Assembly: GCF_013391695.1 (NCBI RefSeq)
Contig: NZ_JACBGH010000001.1
Location: 372,001-436,000, forward strand
Source of the DNA: Thiomicrorhabdus cannonii
GTDB taxonomy: Bacteria > Pseudomonadota > Gammaproteobacteria > Thiomicrospirales > Thiomicrospiraceae
Reading direction: 5' to 3'
DNA length: 64,000 bases
Each line of letters begins with the position of its first letter. Position 1 is the stretch's first letter. A program made the position numbers and the translations under genes. Positions 38,167-48,706 of the stretch are shown here, piece by piece. The notes beneath the pieces are model-generated. The model saw only the letters and a list, made by a program, of their open reading frames with translations. It made no database searches and was not told where the DNA came from.

Positions 38167-40263
38167 TTAAGCCACATTCATTTGTGGATGCACGCCGCCT
38201 TTATGGCTGGAAACCGCCTCTTTAACATCCAGAATCAACGACACCGTGCCATCGCCCAGAATGGTTGCACCGGCAATGCCGTCAATTTTCATGAAGTTGC
38301 TTTCCAGGCTCTTAATCACCACTTGCTGTTGCCCTAACAGGTCATCCACAAAAATGCCGGCACGCTTGCCGCCGTCTTCAACCACCACCAACAAGCCTTC
38401 CGACAAATCTTCACAGGCATCTTTGACGCCCAGTTTCTGATGCAGGCGGATCACCGGAATATAGGTATCACGCAACTTGTAAAGTTCGGCCTGGCCGGCA
38501 ATGCCTTTGACCAGGGCTTTGTCCACCTGAATAGACTCGATAATCGAAACCAGCGGGAAAACATAGGTTTCGCTGCCGACTTTACACAACTGTCCGTCGA
38601 GGATCGCCAGCGTCAATGGCAGGCGAATCGTGAAAACACTTCCCTCACCCTGCTTGGTTTTGACCTCGACCGATCCGCCCAGCCCTTTGATATTACGGCG
38701 TACCACGTCCATACCCACGCCACGCCCGGAAATATCACTGACCACATCGGCGGTTGAGAAGCCCGGATGGAAAATCAGATCGATAATCTCCTCACGCGAC
38801 AAATTGTGATCCGGTTCGATGACGCCTTTTTCAATCGCTTTGGCTTCCACTTTGGCATAGTTGATGCCGGCACCGTCATCGGTAATCTGAATCAGGATAT
38901 TGCCGCCTTCATGGAAAGCGGCCATTTTCACCGTGCCTTTTTCAGGCTTACCTGCCGCAACACGAACATCAGGATTTTCGATACCATGATCGATCGAGTT
39001 GCGCACAATGTGCACCAGCGGATCGGTCAGCTGTTCCAGCATGGTCTTATCCAGTTCGGTGCCCTCACCTTCCATAACCAGCTCGATCTGTTTGCCCAGT
39101 TTCTGGCTGACGTCATGCACGATACGCGGCATACGGTTAAAAGCAAAACTCACCGGCAGCATACGGATATTCATGACGCTTTCCTGCAGCTCGCGGGTAT
39201 GTCTCTCGAGATGCGTCAGCCCCTCCTTGAGTTTGTCGATCCACTCGGAACTGCCGCTTCCCTGTTCCTGCTCAGCCTGCTCGCCGAACTGACTCAACAT
39301 CGACTGGGTGATGACCAGTTCACCGACCAGGTTCACCATCTGGTCGATCTTGCTCAGATCGACACGGATAGAACCTTCCTGTTTGGGTGCGGCCTTGGCA
39401 TCGGCCTTAACTTCGGCAGTTTCTTTGGCCGCAGGTGCGGCGGCTTTTCGCGCTTCCGCAATCGGGGTAACCGTAGCAACCTGCGGTGCAGCGACCTTAG
39501 GCGCCGCCTCAGGCTGTTCTACAACCTGGACTTCAGGCTGGGATTGCTCGGGGGCCTGGATCGTAATGTCGGCGCCGTCGCCATCAATCCACTCAAATAC
39601 TTCTTTAATGTCGTCTTCTTTGACATCATCACCGCTAAGTGTCAGCTCCCAGTTGATATAGAGATTTTCCGGTTCAAACGTTTCAATCGCCGGCAGGGCT
39701 GACAAATCCGCCTTGGCCGTTAACTCGCCCAAGGTTTCAAGTTCTCTGAAAATGCGCAACGGCTCGTTACCGGTTTGCAGCAACTCCTTTTCAGGAACGA
39801 TTTTGATCTGCCACGTACCGCCGCCAACCTGGGGAGCGACCTGGGCGGCTGCCTGTGCCGGAGCCTCGGCCTCATCCCCCATCCCCAGAATACGTTCCAA
39901 CTCACCCTGCACCTGGGCGGCACGCGCTTCATCAATCGGCTGGTGGTTTTGCAGTTTGGTGAGCATATCGCGCAACACGTCAACCGCCGCCAGCATCGCA
40001 TGGATAGCCGGCTGGGTCACGTCGCGGCGGCCGTCACGCATCTCATCCAACAGGGTTTCCAAAACATGGGTAAAGCCGGCGATTTCAATAAAACCGAAGG
40101 TACCACTTCCCCCTTTGATGGAGTGCGCCGCACGGAAAATTTCGTTAATCTTCTCATTGTCAGGCGTGCCGGGCGGCAAATCCAGCAGCCCGCGCTCCAT
40201 GACATCCAAACCTTCAAAACTCTCTTCCAGATAAGTTTGGCGAAACGTTTCCATCATATCCAT
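38167..40263 (-). CDS. cheA: Chemotaxis histidine kinase CheA
   Basis: 698 residues, cytoplasmic receptor-coupled kinase that phosphorylates CheY. Domains in order: P1 Hpt with H47 in RAAHSIKGGSGTFGF, a P2-like segment around TWQIKIVPEKELL to GDGADITIQ, an Ala/Pro/Lys-rich linker (about 240-300), P3 dimerisation (IDQMVNLVGELVITQSML), P4 ATPase with HIVRNSIDHGIE, DDGAGIN and GRGVGMDVV, and P5 CheW-like domain ending near DVKEAV. All key residues are present. GAGG lies 9 nt before the ATG. It is 11 nt after cheD and is followed by the CheZ-like gene; cheY, cheW and receptors are not in the window. Confidence 0.95.
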   Translation of the reverse strand: MDMMETFRQTYLEESFEGLDVMERGLLDLPPGTPDNEKINEIFRAAHSIKGGSGTFGFIEIAGFTHVLETLLDEMRDGRRDVTQPAIHAMLAAVDVLRDMLTKLQNHQPIDEARAAQVQGELERILGMGDEAEAPAQAAAQVAPQVGGGTWQIKIVPEKELLQTGNEPLRIFRELETLGELTAKADLSALPAIETFEPENLYINWELTLSGDDVKEDDIKEVFEWIDGDGADITIQAPEQSQPEVQVVEQPEAAPKVAAPQVATVTPIAEARKAAAPAAKETAEVKADAKAAPKQEGSIRVDLSKIDQMVNLVGELVITQSMLSQFGEQAEQEQGSGSSEWIDKLKEGLTHLERHTRELQESVMNIRMLPVSFAFNRMPRIVHDVSQKLGKQIELVMEGEGTELDKTMLEQLTDPLVHIVRNSIDHGIENPDVRVAAGKPEKGTVKMAAFHEGGNILIQITDDGAGINYAKVEAKAIEKGVIEPDHNLSREEIIDLIFHPGFSTADVVSDISGRGVGMDVVRRNIKGLGGSVEVKTKQGEGSVFTIRLPLTLAILDGQLCKVGSETYVFPLVSIIESIQVDKALVKGIAGQAELYKLRDTYIPVIRLHQKLGVKDACEDLSEGLLVVVEDGGKRAGIFVDDLLGQQQVVIKSLESNFMKIDGIAGATILGDGTVSLILDVKEAVSSHKGGVHPQMNVA

Positions 40264-40274
40264 AGCAAATAACC

Positions 40275-40817
40275 TCAGAACAGTTCTACATCACCTTCAA
40301 CAGGCTTAGATCCAATATTGTTAATATAGCGATTTTCTTGATCAGCCAGCGACTGATTATGCATCGGATTCAGACGACGCACTCTGACTCGACCGGTCAA
40401 CGGGTAATACAGCACCTTGCGCGGATACACATCGCCAATATCCTGGGAGACGACTTTGAAACCCTCAGTGTATACATAATCAAAAGCGAATCCGATATTG
40501 TACCAACCGATGTTGGTCATCGAACTCATAATGCGGCCGCCGCCAAACAGCTTGAACTCCAGACGCTCACGCTTGGCGCCCCTCGATAGAAGCGCGTTGA
40601 CGAGATTTTCCATTGCATAGTTGCCGTAACGGTTGGCATCCGACAATTCGCCGACACGCGAATTACCTTTGTCCACAGGCAACATAAAGTGATTCATACC
40701 GCCGACACCGGCAATAGGATCGCGCACACAGGCGGAAATGCAAGAACCCAGAACCGTTTCAATACGCTCGTTTTCATGGGTGACATAAAACTCACCCGGC
40801 AGTATTTTGATCGTCAT
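40275..40817 (-). CDS. cheD: Chemoreceptor glutamine deamidase CheD
   Basis: About 180 residues from the ATG at 40817 (AGAAGGG just upstream); an in-frame ATG at 40850 would add 11 residues but lacks a ribosome site. The family's catalytic pair is visible: Cys in ETVLGSCISACVRD and His in GGMNHFMLP, with a Thr/Ser in the later FGGGRIMSSMTNIG region. CheD deamidates receptor glutamines and in some bacteria docks on CheC or CheA. The C-terminus ends GDVELF, sharing ELF with the end of the CheZ-like protein two genes downstream. It is the first gene of the operon. Confidence 0.9.
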   Translation of the reverse strand: MTIKILPGEFYVTHENERIETVLGSCISACVRDPIAGVGGMNHFMLPVDKGNSRVGELSDANRYGNYAMENLVNALLSRGAKRERLEFKLFGGGRIMSSMTNIGWYNIGFAFDYVYTEGFKVVSQDIGDVYPRKVLYYPLTGRVRVRRLNPMHNQSLADQENRYINNIGSKPVEGDVELF

Positions 40818-40993
40818 GATCCCTTCTGCCGGATCGACACTTTTTTGCATAATAAAATCTAAAACTCGTCCAAGCTATTATTATTGTTAGAGGTACGGAC
40901 TACAATCAATCTATCAGCACGCCTAAGACGGGCCTTGCCTCTTCCAGCGGTTCCGTGGACTATATTCGCATTGTTTACATGGGGTATCAAGAT

Positions 40994-41548
40994 TTAAGAA
41001 GATGAATTTTTCTTTAACAACGCCCTTAACCCTTTATTCTGCTCCCTCTTGGCCTTAAAAAAGGCGCTGATCTTTTGGCTGCAGGCGTCTTGCAACACTC
41101 CCGCCGTGACCTCAAGGCGATGGTTTAGCAACGGCGAATCCACCAGATTAAACACCGATTGCGCCGCGCCGGTTCGCAAATCCGGCGCGCCGTACACCAG
41201 CCGTTTGACCCGCGCATGCACCATGGCACCGGCACACATCGGACAGGGTTCCAACGTCACATATAAAGTGGCCTCCACCAGCCGGTAGTTCTCGACAACT
41301 TCACCCGCACGCCGCAGCGCAAGAATTTCGGCGTGCGCGGTCGGATCATGCCGCTGAATCGGCTGGTTCCACCCTTCGGCAATCAGCTCGTTGTGCAGCA
41401 CCACCACCGCACCGACCGGCACCTCGCCTTCCGCCTCGGAGCGCTCCGCCAAACGATAGGCATGCGCCATCCAGAAGGCATCCTGTTCCGCCTGACTCAG
41501 CCCTTCCGGACAACGGATAGGCTCCATATCCTCTGCTTCCACTTTCAC
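40994..41548 (-). CDS. tadA: tRNA adenosine(34) deaminase TadA
   Basis: Converts A34 to inosine in tRNA-Arg(ACG). Up to 184 residues, with the zinc deaminase motifs HAE in DPTAHAEILALR and PCxxC in LEPCPMCAGAMVHARVKRLVYGA. The start is uncertain: GTG 41548 sits directly on the AGGAA ribosome site, GTG 41542 has better spacing, and ATG 41527 gives the shortest form; all keep the catalytic domain. It stands alone between the chemotaxis operon and the guaA terminators. Confidence 0.93.
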   Translation of the reverse strand: MKVEAEDMEPIRCPEGLSQAEQDAFWMAHAYRLAERSEAEGEVPVGAVVVLHNELIAEGWNQPIQRHDPTAHAEILALRRAGEVVENYRLVEATLYVTLEPCPMCAGAMVHARVKRLVYGAPDLRTGAAQSVFNLVDSPLLNHRLEVTAGVLQDACSQKISAFFKAKREQNKGLRALLKKNSSS

Positions 41549-41561
41549 TTCCTATCAAACA

Positions 41562-41589
41562 AAAAAGGCTTTCAATTTGAAAGCCTTTT
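41562..41589 (-). terminator. Terminator between guaA and tadA
   Basis: AAAGGCTTTCAA pairs with TTGAAAGCCTTT with almost no loop; T runs on both strands. Second of two hairpins after guaA. Confidence 0.78.
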
Positions 41590-41600
41590 GCAACTTTAGC

Positions 41601-41650
41601 AAACTCAACAGGCCGGGTAGAAAACGACTTTACCCGGCCTGTTGAATTTT
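41601..41650. repeat. Inverted pair of the dispersed 18-bp word
   Basis: Exact copy AAACTCAACAGGCCGGGT at 41601-41618 faces a 17/18 copy at 41632-41649, with 13 nt between. The hairpin starts directly at the guaA stop codon. Opposed uptake-sequence pairs used as terminators are known in Neisseria. Confidence 0.8.
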
Positions 41651-43231
41651 TTATTCCCACTCGATTGTCGCTGGCGGCTTGCTCGAAATATCGTACACCA
41701 CACGCGAAACACGCGGAATTTCGTTGATAATGCGGTTGGAGACTTTTTCCAGGAACTCGTATGGCAGATGCGCCCAGCGCGCCGTCATAAAGTCGATGGT
41801 TTCGACCGCGCGCAACGCAATCACATAATCGTAACGGCGCGCATCGCCGACCACACCGACCGATTTGACCGGCAAAAACACCGCAAAGGCTTGCGAGGTT
41901 TTGTCGTACAGATCCGCCGCACGCAACTCTTCGATGAAGATATGATCCGCCAGACGCAGAATGTCGGCATACTCTTTTTTGACTTCACCCAAGATACGCA
42001 CGCCCAACCCCGGACCCGGGAACGGATGACGATAAACCATGTCGTAAGGCAAGCCGAGCGCCACACCGAGTTTACGCACTTCATCCTTGAACAGTTCACG
42101 CAACGGCTCGATCAACGACATTTCCATATCTTCCGGCAGGCCGCCGACGTTATGGTGCGACTTGATGACCTTGGCTTTACCGGTTTTAGAACCCGCCGAT
42201 TCGATCACATCCGGATAAATCGTCCCTTGCGCCAACCACTTAACGCCTTTCAGCTTGGCTGATTCTGCATCAAACACCTCGATAAATTCGCGGCCGATGA
42301 TCTTACGCTTGACTTCCGGATCGGTCGCGCCGGCCAAGGCACCCATGAAACGGGCTTCGGCATCGGCACGGATGACGCGAATCCCCATGTTCTGGGCAAA
42401 CATCGCCATGACCTGATCGCCTTCCTGATAACGCAACAAACCGTGATCCACAAACACACAGGTCAGCTGATCGCCAATCGCCTTGTGCAGCAGTGCCGCC
42501 ACCACGGAGGAATCCACGCCGCCGGACAGCCCCAGCATCACCTGATCAGAACCGACCTGTTCGCGAATACGGGCGATACTGTCATCAATGATATTTTGCG
42601 TCGTCCACAGCTTTTCACAGCCGCACAACTCCACCACAAAACGCTCGATAATACGTTTGCCCTGTTTGGTATGCGTCACTTCCGGGTGGAACTGAATCGC
42701 ATAAAAACCTTTATCTTCATTTGCCATGCCGGCAATCGGGCAGCTCGGCGTGCTCGCCATCAGCTTGAAGCCTTCCGGCATCACATCGACGCGGTCGCCG
42801 TGCGACATCCACACATCCAACATGCCGTAGCCTTCAGGCGTAACATGGTCTTCGATGTCAATGAACAATTTGGTGTGACCGTGCGCCCGCACCTGAGCGT
42901 AACCGTATTCATGCTCGTCGGCGTGAATCACCTTGCCGCCGAGCTGTTCCGCCATGGTCTGCATACCATAACAGATGCCCAGTACCGGCACACCCAGTTC
43001 AAATACCACCTCGGGCGCCGCAGGGGCGTTATCACCGATGACCGTTTCCGGACCGCCCGACAGAATAATGCCGCGGGCGCCGAAATCGGTCACGGCTTGC
43101 GGATCGATATCCCAAGGTTCCACTTCGCAGTAGACCCCAATTTCACGGATACGACGCGCTATGAGCTGGGTATATTGCGAACCGAAGTCCAAAATGAGAA
43201 TTCGATGTTCATGGATGTTTGCTTGACTCAT
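41651..43231 (-). CDS. guaA: GMP synthase (glutamine-hydrolysing)
   Basis: Converts XMP to GMP using glutamine and ATP. 526 residues from the ATG at 43231 (GGAA 5 nt upstream), matching the usual ~525. The class I amidotransferase half has nucleophile C88 in GICYGMQTM and HPEVTHT; the ATP-pyrophosphatase half has the P-loop [13 protein letters not shown] near residue 230, and the C-terminal dimer domain ends [17 protein letters not shown]. guaB lies 72 nt upstream with a terminator-like hairpin between, so the two may be only partly co-transcribed. Confidence 0.97.
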   Translation of the reverse strand: MSQANIHEHRILILDFGSQYTQLIARRIREIGVYCEVEPWDIDPQAVTDFGARGIILSGGPETVIGDNAPAAPEVVFELGVPVLGICYGMQTMAEQLGGKVIHADEHEYGYAQVRAHGHTKLFIDIEDHVTPEGYGMLDVWMSHGDRVDVMPEGFKLMASTPSCPIAGMANEDKGFYAIQFHPEVTHTKQGKRIIERFVVELCGCEKLWTTQNIIDDSIARIREQVGSDQVMLGLSGGVDSSVVAALLHKAIGDQLTCVFVDHGLLRYQEGDQVMAMFAQNMGIRVIRADAEARFMGALAGATDPEVKRKIIGREFIEVFDAESAKLKGVKWLAQGTIYPDVIESAGSKTGKAKVIKSHHNVGGLPEDMEMSLIEPLRELFKDEVRKLGVALGLPYDMVYRHPFPGPGLGVRILGEVKKEYADILRLADHIFIEELRAADLYDKTSQAFAVFLPVKSVGVVGDARRYDYVIALRAVETIDFMTARWAHLPYEFLEKVSNRIINEIPRVSRVVYDISSKPPATIEWE

Positions 43232-43274
43232 AAGGGTTCCAAAAATCAATAGGCGTTAAATACTAGAAATAAGA

Positions 43275-43296
43275 AAAGGCCTGCTTGGCAGGCCTA
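43275..43296 (-). terminator. Hairpin between guaB and guaA
   Basis: AGGCCTGC/GCAGGCCT stem with a 3-4 nt loop, then TTTTC on the reverse strand; likely an attenuating terminator within guaBA. Confidence 0.65.
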
Positions 43297-43303
43297 AAGA
43301 TGA

Positions 43304-44794
<1,491 letters not shown>

Positions 44795-44926
44795 CTAATC
44801 AGTTATTTTTCTAAACACCCCGGCCAACTCTTAAATAAAACATGAAAACCTTAATTTTCAACACCTTACCAATAAAAAGCCGAATTTATACGTGAAAAAT
44901 AGCCAATTTTTAATTTATTAGCAGCC

Positions 44927-44955
44927 ATTATAAAGATTGACACGACCGGGGTAAA
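44927..44955 (-). promoter_or_regulatory. Sigma-70 promoter of guaB
   Basis: Reverse strand TTTACC (44955-44950), 17-bp spacer, perfect TATAAT (44932-44927). Leader of about 155 nt to the guaB ATG. Confidence 0.65.
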
Positions 44956-44966
44956 CTGAATAACGT
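44937..44966 (+). promoter_or_regulatory. Promoter of the small lipoprotein gene
   Basis: Perfect -35 TTGACA (44937-44942), then 18 bp and a weak -10 TAACGT (44961-44966). It overlaps the guaB promoter on the other strand. Confidence 0.45.
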
Positions 44967-45086
44967 ATGCATCTAAACGAAAACAGTAAAAAAACTGTTC
45001 GTTATTAGCTTTTATATGACAAAGACTTCACCTAGAATAAGGTGGGCTAAACAGAATAGAGCTCTTTCAACTGGAGGAAAACAATA

Positions 45087-45419
45087 ATGAAGAAATTTTT
45101 AATCGGTGCCGCTTTTGTCTATGCTACCGCCAGCCTGACTGGCTGCACAGGCAACGAAACCAAGGCTGAAACTTACGATGCCATCGTAGCGGATGCAACG
45201 GCTGCTCATGCAGAAGCCAAGAAAATGAACAACGTCTGGAAGCAGAAAGCAATGAAACTGTCTTACGTTGATCATTACCTGGATTTGGCGGCCAAAGCCA
45301 AAGAGAAAGGCGATGAAGCTGGCGCAATCAAACACGCCAAAGCAGCTCAAAAAACAGCCCACGCTGAAGTTGCTCAAATGAACAACAATCAAAACATCAA
45401 AGCAGCTTGGGAAAAATAA
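45087..45419 (+). CDS. Small lipoprotein, similar in pattern to SoxXA-binding proteins
   Basis: 110 residues with a lipoprotein signal ending in the lipobox LTGC (C20), so it is probably anchored in a membrane facing the periplasm. The mature part is helical, with Ala/Lys-rich repeats (AEAKKMNNVWKQKAMKL, AAKAKEKGDEAGAIKHAKAAQKTAHAE). The W before a kinase-like stretch of short helices and the G-D-x-x-x-A-I/V-K-x-A-K-x-A block resemble SoxXA-binding proteins of sulfur oxidisers. I am moderately unsure; a generic small periplasmic lipoprotein is the alternative. Strong ribosome site GGAGG, own promoter and terminator suggest high expression. Confidence 0.55.
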   Translation: MKKFLIGAAFVYATASLTGCTGNETKAETYDAIVADATAAHAEAKKMNNVWKQKAMKLSYVDHYLDLAAKAKEKGDEAGAIKHAKAAQKTAHAEVAQMNNNQNIKAAWEK

Positions 45420-45437
45420 TCCCTCTGTTCAGATGAT

Positions 45438-45468
45438 CAAAAAAACCGGCTTAATGCCGGTTTTTTTA
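45438..45468. terminator. Bidirectional terminator
   Basis: AAAACCGGC/GCCGGTTTT stem with a TTAAT loop and T runs on both strands, between two convergent genes. Confidence 0.87.
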
Positions 45469-45488
45469 TGGCCGTCATTTTTTAATGA

Positions 45489-46157
45489 CTACTTGAAATA
45501 TTCCCGATCATTAAACGAACTGACCCACTGCGGCTTAAACAGCACCAGCGCCGTCATCAGCATGCCGTTCAAAAATCCCTCCGGAACGACCAACAACGGA
45601 ATATACGGTATAAAACTCTGCTTCAATACCGACAAACTGTGAATTTCCGCAGCGTACATCACCGTCGCGATCAATCCCAACGACAGCAAACTTCCCACTG
45701 CCGCCGATAAAAAACCGTTAAAAAACACAAATACAAAAAAGTTGTGATCCAGAAACCGGTAGGCCCAACGCGCCATCCACCAGGTGATGAAAATCGGCAC
45801 CGCCCCCATCAGCACGGCATTCATACCGAACGCCAACCATCCCAAATCCTGCTGAAACGTCACCCCAGCCATCGCCAGACTCACAGCCATCAGCGCAAAT
45901 TGCGGCCCAAACAACAACGTCAAGGTCGTCATCAACAGAAAATGGAAGCCGATACCGTTATCCAGCTGCGCCCCGAACTGCCAGACCAGAAACACGACCA
46001 GCGCCGCACCCAGCAATACGTGCTGCGCGCTCCTGTCCCCGTTGACCTTATACCAGGGCGCAGTGCGTAGCGCCCAAATCAGCAACGCTGCCCAAATCAG
46101 CAGACTTCCGACCATCCAGGGCAGATTCAAACCCACAGTTGCTAAATTCATATCCAT
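45489..46157 (-). CDS. CbiM-like energy-coupling factor permease
   Basis: 222-residue integral membrane protein with about six segments, e.g. WMVGSLLIWAALLIWAL, HVLLGAALVVFLVWQFG and LLMTTLTLLFGPQFALMAVSLAM. The GIGFHFLLMTTLTLLFGP and FLNGMLMTALVLFKP stretches fit the CbiM/COG3235 family of metal or vitamin uptake permeases. No ATPase or T-component gene lies nearby, so it must act alone or with distant partners. AGG-TTGGA precedes the ATG. Substrate unknown. Confidence 0.72.
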   Translation of the reverse strand: MDMNLATVGLNLPWMVGSLLIWAALLIWALRTAPWYKVNGDRSAQHVLLGAALVVFLVWQFGAQLDNGIGFHFLLMTTLTLLFGPQFALMAVSLAMAGVTFQQDLGWLAFGMNAVLMGAVPIFITWWMARWAYRFLDHNFFVFVFFNGFLSAAVGSLLSLGLIATVMYAAEIHSLSVLKQSFIPYIPLLVVPEGFLNGMLMTALVLFKPQWVSSFNDREYFK

Positions 46158-46257
46158 TCCAACCTAAAATTAATTGATGCCCGCCAAGCAACGCATAACC
46201 TCGATAAACGTGTACAATAGGTTCACATTATAAAGGACTCTGCTTCAACTGTTAGCC

Positions 46258-46656
46258 ATGAACCGTTTTAAAATCCTGTTTGCCCTCGTTTACGATCTGA
46301 TTCTACTCCTCGCCGTCTGGTTTTTTGCCGCACTGCCCTATGTGCTTTGGCAAGGAGAGAATTTTCAAAACAGCCCAGTCGCGAGCTTAGGATTCCAGCT
46401 TTATCTGTTAGCCATCACCTATTTGTATCTGACCTATTTTTGGACTAACAGCGGTCAAACCCCCGGCCTGCGCACCTGGAAATTGCAGCTGGTGCGCGAA
46501 GACGGTTACCTGCTGACGCGCCATAATGCCAACGTGCGCTTTATCTGGGCGGTGCTGTTCTGTCTGATTGGCTGGCTCACCCTTTTTCTCTCTCCCAAAC
46601 AACAATCTTTGCAGGACATCCTGGCAAAGACTAAAATAGTCCCCATTTCAGATTAA
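46258..46656 (+). CDS. RDD family membrane protein
   Basis: 132 residues with three membrane segments (about 8-29, 46-66, 92-112). The family's Arg/Asp positions are seen in MNRFKILFALVYDLILL, and the loop YFWTNSGQTPGLRTWKLQLVREDG followed by SLQDILAKTKIV is typical of RDD proteins, whose role (possibly ion or small-molecule transport) is poorly known. It lies 45 nt upstream of serB on the same strand. Confidence 0.85.
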   Translation: MNRFKILFALVYDLILLLAVWFFAALPYVLWQGENFQNSPVASLGFQLYLLAITYLYLTYFWTNSGQTPGLRTWKLQLVREDGYLLTRHNANVRFIWAVLFCLIGWLTLFLSPKQQSLQDILAKTKIVPISD

Positions 46657-46701
46657 GACTTGAGCCGATCACGGCCCACTACCCACACCAACAGGACAAC
46701 T

Positions 46702-47532
46702 ATGGCAACCTTAATCATTCACACTAATGTCTTGAACTTTGAACAAAGCAAAACACTGGAACGCAAATTCGGCAAACTGACTGCCGTGCAAAACCACTTC
46801 CGCGCCGAAGTCGAAACCGCGCCCACGCATGAAGAGCTTAGCCAGTTGCGTGAAGAGTTGCTGCTGGACATCAACGTCCTGCCGGCCAATTTCGATGCCG
46901 ATGCGATCAAACTCGTGATCAGCGACATGGATTCCACCCTGATCAGCATCGAGTGTATTGACGAGATTGCCGATTTCATCAATGTCAAACCGCAAGTGGC
47001 TGCCATTACCGAAGCCGCGATGCGCGGCGAATTGAATTTTGAACAATCGCTGACACAGCGTGTTTCCCTGCTCAAAGGGCTGGATCAATCCGCCCTGCAG
47101 CACGTTTATGACGAACGTCTGACGCTCAACCCCGGCGCGGAAATCTGGATTGACGGCCTCAAAGCCAATGGCATTAAGTTCGCACTGGTTTCCGGCGGCT
47201 TCACCTTCTTTACCGAACGCCTGCAAAAGCGTCTTGGAATCGATTTTACCCGTGCCAACACGCTGTCCATCAGCGACGGCAAATTGGACGGCACCGTGGT
47301 TGACGGCATTATCGGCGCCAAAGCCAAAGCGGATTTTCTGATTGAACTGTGTGACCAGATGGAAATCCTGATGAGTCAAACCATTGCGGTCGGCGACGGC
47401 GCCAATGATTTGATGATGATGCAGGAAGCCGGCTTGAGCGTTGCCTACCACGCCAAACCCAAAGTCCAGGAACAGGCCGACACCGCCCTCAATTATCGCG
47501 GGCTGGACGCCATTCTCGACTTTATCGCCTAA
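46702..47532 (+). CDS. serB: Phosphoserine phosphatase SerB
   Basis: Last step of serine synthesis. 276 residues from the ATG at 46702, which has AGGA 5 nt upstream. A short N-terminal region precedes the HAD domain with DxD motif D75/D77 in VISDMDSTLI, ECIDEIAD, the S/T motif ALVSGGFTFFTERL, and the third motif QTIAVGDGANDLMMMQEAG. A complete enzyme. It follows the RDD gene and ends shortly before an exact copy of the dispersed word. Confidence 0.95.
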   Translation: MATLIIHTNVLNFEQSKTLERKFGKLTAVQNHFRAEVETAPTHEELSQLREELLLDINVLPANFDADAIKLVISDMDSTLISIECIDEIADFINVKPQVAAITEAAMRGELNFEQSLTQRVSLLKGLDQSALQHVYDERLTLNPGAEIWIDGLKANGIKFALVSGGFTFFTERLQKRLGIDFTRANTLSISDGKLDGTVVDGIIGAKAKADFLIELCDQMEILMSQTIAVGDGANDLMMMQEAGLSVAYHAKPKVQEQADTALNYRGLDAILDFIA

Positions 47533-47540
47533 ACACCCCT

Positions 47541-47558
47541 ACCCGGCCTGTTGAGTTT
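47541..47558 (-). repeat. Dispersed 18-bp word, exact copy
   Basis: Reverse strand AAACTCAACAGGCCGGGT, 8 nt after the serB stop; single, not paired. Confidence 0.8.
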
Positions 47559-47575
47559 TTCAAAGGCCCAAAAAG

Positions 47576-47603
47576 CAAAAAGCCGGAACATGTCCGGCTT
47601 TGT
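47576..47603 (-). terminator. Terminator after the metallo-hydrolase gene
   Basis: AAGCCGGA/TCCGGCTT stem with a short loop and TTTTT on the reverse strand; the convergent serB may use it as well. Confidence 0.8.
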
Positions 47604-47621
47604 CATTTCAGCGATTTACGC

Positions 47622-48614
47622 TTAGAACATGCTCTTTTCGACTTCCGCAACCGCCACGGCAATAAACTTGCCGACTGTGCCTTCATATCCAGGCCACTGG
47701 CTCGCCACATCCTTCATAAAAGGCTCAGCCATAATTTTCGGCTTCATTTCAAAATCCGACAAACCTTCATCGTAGTACTTGGCGGCATTCTCATAAATCA
47801 CTTCACAGAAGGTCTGCATATCTTCGCAGATAGACACATTGTCGTGCGGACCATGCCCCAGGATATAGTGGTTACAACCCAGTGCTTTAGCCTGCTTCAT
47901 GGTCTCGATCGTTCCCTTGAAAGAGCCGTCCGCCATATTGGCTACACGGCGCATGGCGGTATCGCCCAGAAACGCAACCTTATCTTCCACCACTTCCACA
48001 ATCAGATCCGACTCGGTATGCGCACGGCCAAACTGGTGGATCTTCAAGGTAGTATCGCCAAGCTTAACGGTTTCGCCGCCGTTAAACGTTTTGGTTGGCA
48101 AGGTCACGACCGTACCGGAAATACCGTTATTGGAGTTGCGCTGCATAAAGCCATACCAGAAATCGCCACCGCCGGATTTAATATTCTGAATGGCCGTTGG
48201 GTGGCTATAGATGTCAACATTCGGATAGGCTTCGACAAACGCGTGGTTACCCAGGAAGTGGTCACCGTGATAGTGAGTGTTAATCACCATAATGACCGGC
48301 TTGTCGGTAACCTTCTTGATTTGACGCAGCACCATCTCACCAATCTGCACCGAACTGCCGGTATCGACAACCACTACGCCTTTGCTCGTGACAATAAAGC
48401 CCGGGTTGTTGAAGAAAGCATGGTTTTCCGGAGATGGCTCGGGATCGGCCGCCAAAATATAGTAACAACGATCCGACACCTTGGTGGCCGGCACATCATA
48501 CATCGGATCGGCTTTGACCATCAGCTCGTCCGCATACAAAGGCTTAAGCGCAGACACACCAATCAAACCGGCCGTTAAACCAAACGCAGACTTCAATAAT
48601 TCGCGACGTTTCAT
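47622..48614 (-). CDS. Exported metallo-beta-lactamase-fold hydrolase (SoxH-like)
   Basis: 330 residues. The N-terminus MKRRELLKSAFGLTAGLIG is a twin-arginine-type signal, cleavage near LYADE. The zinc-binding HxHxDH motif is seen at 114-119 in NTHYHGDHFLGNHAF, followed by GRAHTESDLIV, FLGDTAMRR and a last His in YILGHGPHD. It resembles SoxH and the quinoprotein-relay metallohydrolases of thiosulfate and methylotroph loci. Substrate unknown. GAGGAG lies 10 nt before the ATG. No sox genes adjoin it here. Confidence 0.8.
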   Translation of the reverse strand: MKRRELLKSAFGLTAGLIGVSALKPLYADELMVKADPMYDVPATKVSDRCYYILAADPEPSPENHAFFNNPGFIVTSKGVVVVDTGSSVQIGEMVLRQIKKVTDKPVIMVINTHYHGDHFLGNHAFVEAYPNVDIYSHPTAIQNIKSGGGDFWYGFMQRNSNNGISGTVVTLPTKTFNGGETVKLGDTTLKIHQFGRAHTESDLIVEVVEDKVAFLGDTAMRRVANMADGSFKGTIETMKQAKALGCNHYILGHGPHDNVSICEDMQTFCEVIYENAAKYYDEGLSDFEMKPKIMAEPFMKDVASQWPGYEGTVGKFIAVAVAEVEKSMF

Positions 48615-48706
48615 CTGGAAACCACTCCTCTATTTCCAATTACAATTTAACGAGCCAATATACCGATACAGACAACAAACCGCAATACGCAATCTCTTCT
48701 AGCAAC

